In this document: piece after piece, positions 58,433 to 64,000 of the stretch
Layout of the letters: the number at the start of each line of letters is the position of its first letter
Position numbering within the stretch: the first letter of the stretch is position 1
From: Syngnathus acus
Lineage: Eukaryota > Chordata > Actinopteri > Syngnathiformes > Syngnathidae
Direction of reading: 5' to 3'
NCBI RefSeq assembly: GCF_901709675.1
Contig: NC_051097.1
Span: forward strand, 5,520,039 to 5,584,038
Length of the DNA: 64,000 nucleotides
Notes under the pieces: model-generated
The model's database searches: none
Told to the model about the DNA's origin: nothing
The model's input: only the letters and a program-made list of their open reading frames with translations
Position numbers and translations under genes: made by a program

Positions 58433-61400
58433 TTTTTTTTTTTTTTTTTTTTACATAAAACTGGAAAAAGTAGTAAAGAACAAACGTACTCAAATATATA
58501 AATACTAACAACATGTCCTGTCCTGTACACAATGAAATTGGACTGAAAACAACCAACACGTACATCATTGAAGTGCAAACGTTCAGTTCCGCTTTAATTT
58601 AAAAGGCATGGCATTCATAAAACATTTGTCATTCCGGATAATATCAATTTGAATAGACCATTAATTAAGATAAATCTGCTCCGAAATTAATTTTGGGGAT
58701 TATATAAATATTTATTTATTTTATTATTTATTTACCTAAATATGAGTACTTTTACTTGTAAATCTCGAGATTAAACTAAACCTTTAGGGGAAAAAGGACA
58801 TGTTCTGGAATGACAACAAATATCAACTTGTATCACAGAGGCAGTAATAGAAAGGGGAGAGCAAACCTCATCCTATGTCATTCTGAACTGTGAGATGGAT
58901 TTAAAACCATTTTTCTGGATAATGACACAACATATTATGAAGGAAAAATGTTTTCAAAACATTTCGATATTGATCGATGGTCAAGTCATGACCCTGATCT
59001 CAAGCCAATAGACTATGCTTATGGCAATTTGGCAACATTGATGGCCTTCATATTTTGGAGTCTTTCTATCCAAAAGACCAAAAAAACATCTGTCACTGTT
59101 TTTATGTAAAACATCTGAAATTAAAGCTGAAAGTCTGTTTTTTACTGTCCAAGTACTTTTGGACTTAACTCTACTCAAACCCAATTGGATGTATTTTTGG
59201 GATAGTTTGCAGGCTAGTGCTTCATTCAGCCATCTTACCTATAAATACATTTCTACCGTCTAACTGTTGGTATTAGGACAATTTTTTGGATCTGGAACAG
59301 TTTAATGATCGCCACCTTGGATTCAAATGATCAAGACTGATGAGGTAGCAAATTCGACCTTCGAGGAAAGAGGCTGACCCAAAATGAACTTCCAACCCGA
59401 TTGGATGCATTTCTAGACTTAGACTTTCAGATAACAGGACCTTATTGTACTTTTGACAGGTATAATCTCTTGATTTATCGATTTATACTATCTACTACCT
59501 CCAGAGATTAACTGTTATCCACATGGAACTTTGATACCAGTGTCTAAAGCTAGCTGCCCAAACCAAATCTAATATACATACTTTTAGATGAGGAATCTTG
59601 AAAACAATTTAGGTTTATACCTCTCGGGGAGGAAGAGGTAGATTGTTGTACTTTAAGAGTACACAAATGGCTTTCCCTACTGTACACTTGCTTTACAGGT
59701 CAGCAACTGGTCTGATTCATGAAAAGGAACAAAGAGTTATGTCTGGGAACCGGCTCCCTAACCCTAACCCCTCATTAATGCCTCTGTAACTTTCCTTTAG
59801 AGATGGAAGGAGGAGCTGTCCCATCTTAAGCGACTCAGCGTGCCAAGTGGAAGCTCGGACCCAGACCATCCTACTGCCACCTGCACCACAAGCCCCAGCA
59901 TGTCCAAGAAAGACAGTGAGCCTGACCTGGACTTGGACTATGACTTCATTCTGTCCAACTCCATGCTCCAGCAGCAGCAACAGCAGCAGCAGCAACAGCA
60001 GGACGATGTCATGGCGTGCGGTTCCATCCAAGCCTTGCCACCCAGCTCGCCCGGTTCTTTCTCTTCCTCCTACCCGCTGCTGCCGCCGTCCCCTCAGGGC
60101 TCAGCCGAGTTGCTCTACACCATACCGGACATCAGTGACGTCTCGCCGTCCGGGGGCTTTGTGGCGGAACTCATGAGACCCGAACTGGACCCGGCGTACC
60201 TCCACCCCACCAGCCTGCACGGCAAGTTCGTGGTCAAGACCACGGTGGACCTGGGGCAGTACAGCCCCAAGATTTGCGTTAGCGCAGCGCCAGACCGCCC
60301 CTCTTCACGGGCGTCGCCGCCCTTTACGTGCCACCGGATAAAGCAGGAGGCCCCTAGTAACTGTACCATCTCACAATCAATGGACCTGCACCGGCAGCGG
60401 CCTGGCCAGCTGGAGCTACACGGCTTTCCCGGAAACGGGGGTCGCTCCTCCATGACGGGTGGCGGCCGCCTGTCCTCGTCCTCGTCGCTCTCCCCAGATC
60501 ACCCCCTCAGCCGTGAGCACCAGGTGTTGGGCCACCCTCACGCTCAGATTCCTCTACCTCCCCACGGATACCACCACAGCTCACCGCAGGGATACACCGC
60601 CTACCCTCAGCCCACCGCCATGCAGCAGTACCAAGGTAGCGACTCACGCCATGGTCAACGTCCGTGCATTAGTCGGAAGGAAAGAAATGCAGACACTAAC
60701 AAAGACCAGATTGTCAAAGAAATCTTTTTTTAAATAGAGCCTATACAACATGGTGGGTTGTAATTACAGCCTAAAACAAGCGCTTGAAAGGGATTAAAAC
60801 CGACATGCCACGGCCTTGGACGTGGAACCGTCTCTTAATCGTAGAGTTGCAGAAACCAGACCAGATGTGAAGCAAATGAAACGTATTGTTTTTCTTGTAT
60901 GGCTATGACTTGTTTTCCACTGGATCTCTCTGTAGTTTGTACGTACACCACCTTGCTTTAAAATCTCCTCTTTTTACGCAGACCCCCTCATGGTCTCCAG
61001 CGGTGATTGCTTACCAGAGGAGCCCAAGCCTAAGCGCGGGCGGCGCTCGTGGCCCCGGAAGCGCGTCGCCACGCACACCTGTGATTACGTCGGCTGCGGG
61101 AAGACGTACACCAAGAGCTCGCACCTCAAAGCGCATCACCGCACGCACACAGGTAAGCAGTCCAACGCAGAGCTCTTGTGGAGTACTTCTCAGATGCTTT
61201 CACAACACCTTGATGCTGTAGTATAGCCAATAAAAGGCAAACATCTCCAAATGTTGCTTTTGGAAAATTATGATAGGGAACAAAAATGAACCTGTGTTGT
61301 TTTTCTGACAAAAAAAGGAGTATTTTATTCTGCGGCAACACTGTGGATAGAACTTATTGTACTCCATAAAAATCATACAAACACATAACTACTTCAATTG

Positions 61401-62345
61401 GTGATCTTGATGTAGTTATAATTTTTTTTTCATTTAGTCATCAAACGGGGAGCATTTTGAATTTTTTTTTAGATTAAAAATATATTGTGTACTTTACTGT
61501 TGTACAAGCAGTACACATTACTGGTTACAGTTTCAAGCGTTTTATTCCAAAACAAACGCTGAGTTGAGCCTTTGCAGCTCAATTACAAGTTTTCCCATCA
61601 ACCATTTGTGGTTATATTATATGCCGTGTACCAACAAAGGTTTAAATATATTAGGCTCCAACAAGGTTTTTGTTTTGAAATAGCAGGGAGAAAATTAAAT
61701 GAAAAGCAAAATTAAACACTTAAAAGCCCTCCAAGTCAAGTTATTGCAGTATCACATTATGGATCATTACCATCGTAAACCTTTATGAAGTCGTATTTCA
61801 ACATTCTTGACTGCCCTGATCGTGTAAAAAGAAAGTAACTCCGTATAACAAATTTAAAAACAAAGTGCAAACACTCAGGCTTTAAAGACACCTGTCAAAC
61901 TGGTCAGGGAATTTGACGTTTGATGGTGATACCGCCACCTAGTGGTATTTTATAGTTATTACTGCAATTGTGACAGCGTCGTGCACAATTTGTATTTGTA
62001 GTCGTGTAACATTAAACACGTAAGCTTCTATGATGCATGTTTAATTTTATAATTTAGAATATTGTGAAGAGAAAATTTGCCACAGGCCGCAAATTGCTCC
62101 TGGGGTTTTTTTTCAACAATTTTGGACAACCCTGACATAATACACTATTTTGTGTGTCCCAAAAACTAGGAGAGAAGCCTTACCATTGTGACTGGGAGGG
62201 CTGCGGCTGGAAGTTTGCACGCTCCGACGAGTTGACGCGCCACTACAGGAAGCACACAGGCCACCGGCCGTTCCAGTGCCAGAAATGTGATCGGGCCTTC
62301 TCCAGATCGGACCACCTGGCCCTCCACATGAAGAGACACTTATGA
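58084..62345 (+). CDS. klf4: Kruppel-like factor, KLF4 type (complete)
   Basis: A zinc-finger transcription factor that binds GC/CACCC boxes. Coding exons: 58084-58155, 59801-60635, 60982-61152, 62170-62345; all phases join, giving 417 aa. The N-terminus [17 protein letters not shown] resembles KLF2/KLF4. It is followed by [11 protein letters not shown] and the acidic activation motif [12 protein letters not shown] (about 66-77). Then come Gln11 (81-91), [19 protein letters not shown] (137-155), a possible sumoylation site in RIKQEAP, a basic nuclear signal [14 protein letters not shown] (317-330), and three C2H2 fingers (about 336-358, 366-388, 396-416) ending in [23 protein letters not shown] and [19 protein letters not shown] fit KLF4 best. 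Fish klf17, once classed with klf4, is the main alternative, so the symbol is provisional. Finger 1 has H355 where KLFs usually have L. Confidence 0.92.
58156..59800 (+). other. klf4: klf intron 1
   Basis: Begins GTAAGT and ends TTTAG. It contains a (TA)14 microsatellite followed by a T-run of about 23 (58400-58452), and near its end a short CCCTAACCCTAACCC telomere-like run (59757-59770). No coding sequence. Confidence 0.8.
59969..60001 (+). repeat. klf4: In-frame CAG/CAA repeat (polyglutamine)
   Basis: Eleven glutamine codons (CAG3 CAA CAG4 CAA CAG2) directly after the acidic activation motif. The CAA interruptions should limit slippage. Recalled mammalian KLF4 has no glutamine run at this place. 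Confidence 0.93.
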
Positions 62346-62992
62346 GGAGGAAAGCGAAAAAACAAAACTACAAAACACAGACATTCAAATGACATGCTGT
62401 GGCGTTCACAGCTAAAGACAATCAAGACGAGACCTGCGAACGTAGGTCGGAACGGGACCCAAAACTGGAAGTCAACTTTATTTATGTGACCAAACTCAAA
62501 GAGGACCAGCAACTGGAATCTCACATGGAAATACTCCAAAGACCTTCATTAAATTGCCAATGACACTGTATTATTAATACCTAGCTATATTTATACATAT
62601 TCACATTTTACCTGTCACCTCAGGTGCTGTGTGAATTAATTTATACTAACTGGTGCTCAGTGACTTTTGCCCAAAAAAGGTACCAAAGAAGCCGTGACAA
62701 AGTGCCATATTTCTAGTGTGTCCCCTCTCTCAATAATCAGGTTTTGGAGTGGTGAAGGCAATCTGAGAATGCACTGCAAGTCGCATAGTGCAATAATTTA
62801 TAAGGAAACCTCCCTATTTTTATAATGGAATGAGTGACTCTGAACAAAAAAAAGGGGTTGTTTTTGTTTTTATATAGCCAAAACTAAAAAATGTAATATA
62901 ATCTTGATCTTTGTACATTTGTAGATAAAAAAAAACTTTGTTTTATTAAATGTTTTGTATTTTACGGTATAATAAAATGTATTTCAAATAAA
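62346..62992 (+). other. klf4: klf 3' UTR with polyadenylation signals
   Basis: AT-rich 3' UTR with AATAAA at 62971-62976 and 62987-62992, so the transcript probably ends near 63005. Several TATTTAT/ATTTTTA words could be AU-rich instability elements, as expected for an early-response transcription factor. Confidence 0.6.
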
Positions 62993-63112
62993 GAATCAGT
63001 GGAATTTTTATTCATTTATTCTCATTTTATTTTCGACATTAACATGCTAAAATGACGTCAATGTAACTTGTTTCAAATCAGACGAGTTGTTTGAAACCCT
63101 AACCCTAGCTTC

Positions 63113-64000
63113 CAGGGGTGTCGAACTCCAGTCCTCGGGGGCTGCGTTCCAATATATATGTTTTCAAAATTACCCTCGTTAAACACACCTGCGTGAAAAG
63201 TTGAGTTCATTTTCACGTCCTGCAAGAGCCAAACTTTTGCCACAGGTGCACTTAATGAGGGAACGGGGGCCGCGTTCCAATATATGTTTTCAAAGTTACC
63301 CTCGTGAAACACACCTGCGTGAAAAGTTGAGTTCATTTTCACATCCTGCAAGAGCCAAACTTTTGCCACAGGTGCACTTAATGAGGGAACGGGGGCCGCG
63401 TTCCAATATATATGTTTTCAAAGTTACCCTCGTTAAACACACCTGCGTGAAAAGTTGAGTTCATTTTCATGTCCTGCAAGAGCCAAACTTTTGCCAAAGG
63501 TGCACTTAATGAGGGAACGGGGGCCGCGTTCCAATATATATGTTTTCAAAGTTACCCTCGTTAAACACACCTGCGTGAAAAGTTGAGTTCATTTTCACGT
63601 CCTGCAAGAGCCAAACTTTTGCCACAGGTGCACTTAATGAGGGAACGGGGGCCGCGTTCCAATATATGTTTTCAAAGTTACCCTCGTTAAACGCACCTGC
63701 GTGAAAAGTTGAGTTCATTTTCACGTCCTGCAAGAGCCAAACTTTTGCCACAGGTGCACTTAATTAGGGAATGGGGGCCGCGTTCCAATATATATGTTTT
63801 CAAAGTTACCCTCGTTAAACACACCTGCGTGAAAAGTTGAGTTCATTTTCACGTCCTGCAAGAGCCAAACTTTTGCCACAGGTGCACTTAATGAGGGAAC
63901 GGGGGCCGCGTTCCAATATGTTTTCAAAGTTACCCTCGTTAAACGCACCTGCGTGAAAAGTTGAGTTCATTTTCACGTCCTGCAAGAGCCAAACTTTTGC
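63113..64000. repeat. ~127-bp minisatellite derived from a MITE-like repeat
   Basis: Units begin GCCGCGTTCCAATATAT at 63141 (GCTGCG), 63269, 63395, 63523, 63651, 63777 and 63905, giving periods of 128, 126, 128, 128, 126 and 128. The seventh copy runs off the window. Most length variation is one TA step in ATATATATG. The first copy is preceded by CAGGGGTGTCGAACTCCAGT and CCTCGGGG, which matches the recalled terminus of a common fish MITE. The sequence around each unit boundary (GAACGGGGGCCGCGTTCC) looks like an internal part of the same element. Open frames through the array are repeat artefacts. Confidence 0.93.

Noticed and set aside
59757-59770. Telomere-like CCCTAACCCTAACCC (also AACCCTAACCC at 63097)
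   Set aside because: Only two units each; too short to claim an interstitial telomere.
63073-63948. Repeated open frames on both strands in the terminal array
   Set aside because: Unit-length frames created by the ~127-bp tandem repeat; the same peptide recurs with the unit and there is no start or promoter context.

Overview
The window looks like nuclear DNA of a ray-finned (teleost) fish, probably a percomorph. The genes have short GT-AG introns, many GT/CA microsatellites are present, and several dispersed repeats resemble common fish families. All identifications come from reading and translating the sequence and from recalled vertebrate proteins; no database was searched.

Layout. (1) 1-3680, + strand: the 3' end of alpha-adducin (add1), with a 34-nt alternative exon that ends the protein early and the last exon encoding the basic MARCKS-like tail. 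(2) 5216-10209, + strand: a complete 18-exon nop14 gene (869 codons), a nucleolar factor for 40S ribosome assembly. (3) 11369-15024, - strand: a five-coding-exon synuclein gene (126 aa) converging on nop14, with a candidate non-coding first exon and promoter near 17746-17960. Its intron between coding exons 1 and 2 holds a ~1-kb terminal-inverted-repeat element. (4) About 18-57.5 kb: a 40-kb stretch with no convincing gene. It holds MITEs, microsatellites, tRNA-like remnants, fish-type dispersed repeats, a miRNA-like hairpin, a hammerhead-like motif and a GC-rich candidate regulatory island at 52.86-53.34 kb. (5) 58084-62345, + strand: a complete four-coding-exon Kruppel-like factor of the KLF4 type (417 aa), with a uORF overlapping its start codon and a polyglutamine tract. 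(6) 63113-64000: a ~127-bp minisatellite that appears to have grown from inside a MITE-like repeat and runs off the window end.

The genes do not form one pathway: membrane-skeleton adducin, ribosome-assembly Nop14, a presynaptic synuclein and a transcription factor. The gene-poor stretch upstream of the klf gene is a plausible regulatory territory, but this is inference. I found no convincing wholly new system. The points most worth following are the conserved adducin stop exon, the synuclein exon 3 shortened by 12 nt, the MITE-derived minisatellite, the hairpin at 29.9 kb, the head-to-head tRNA-like pair, the hammerhead-like motif, and the zinc-finger 1 substitution with the uORF in the klf gene.
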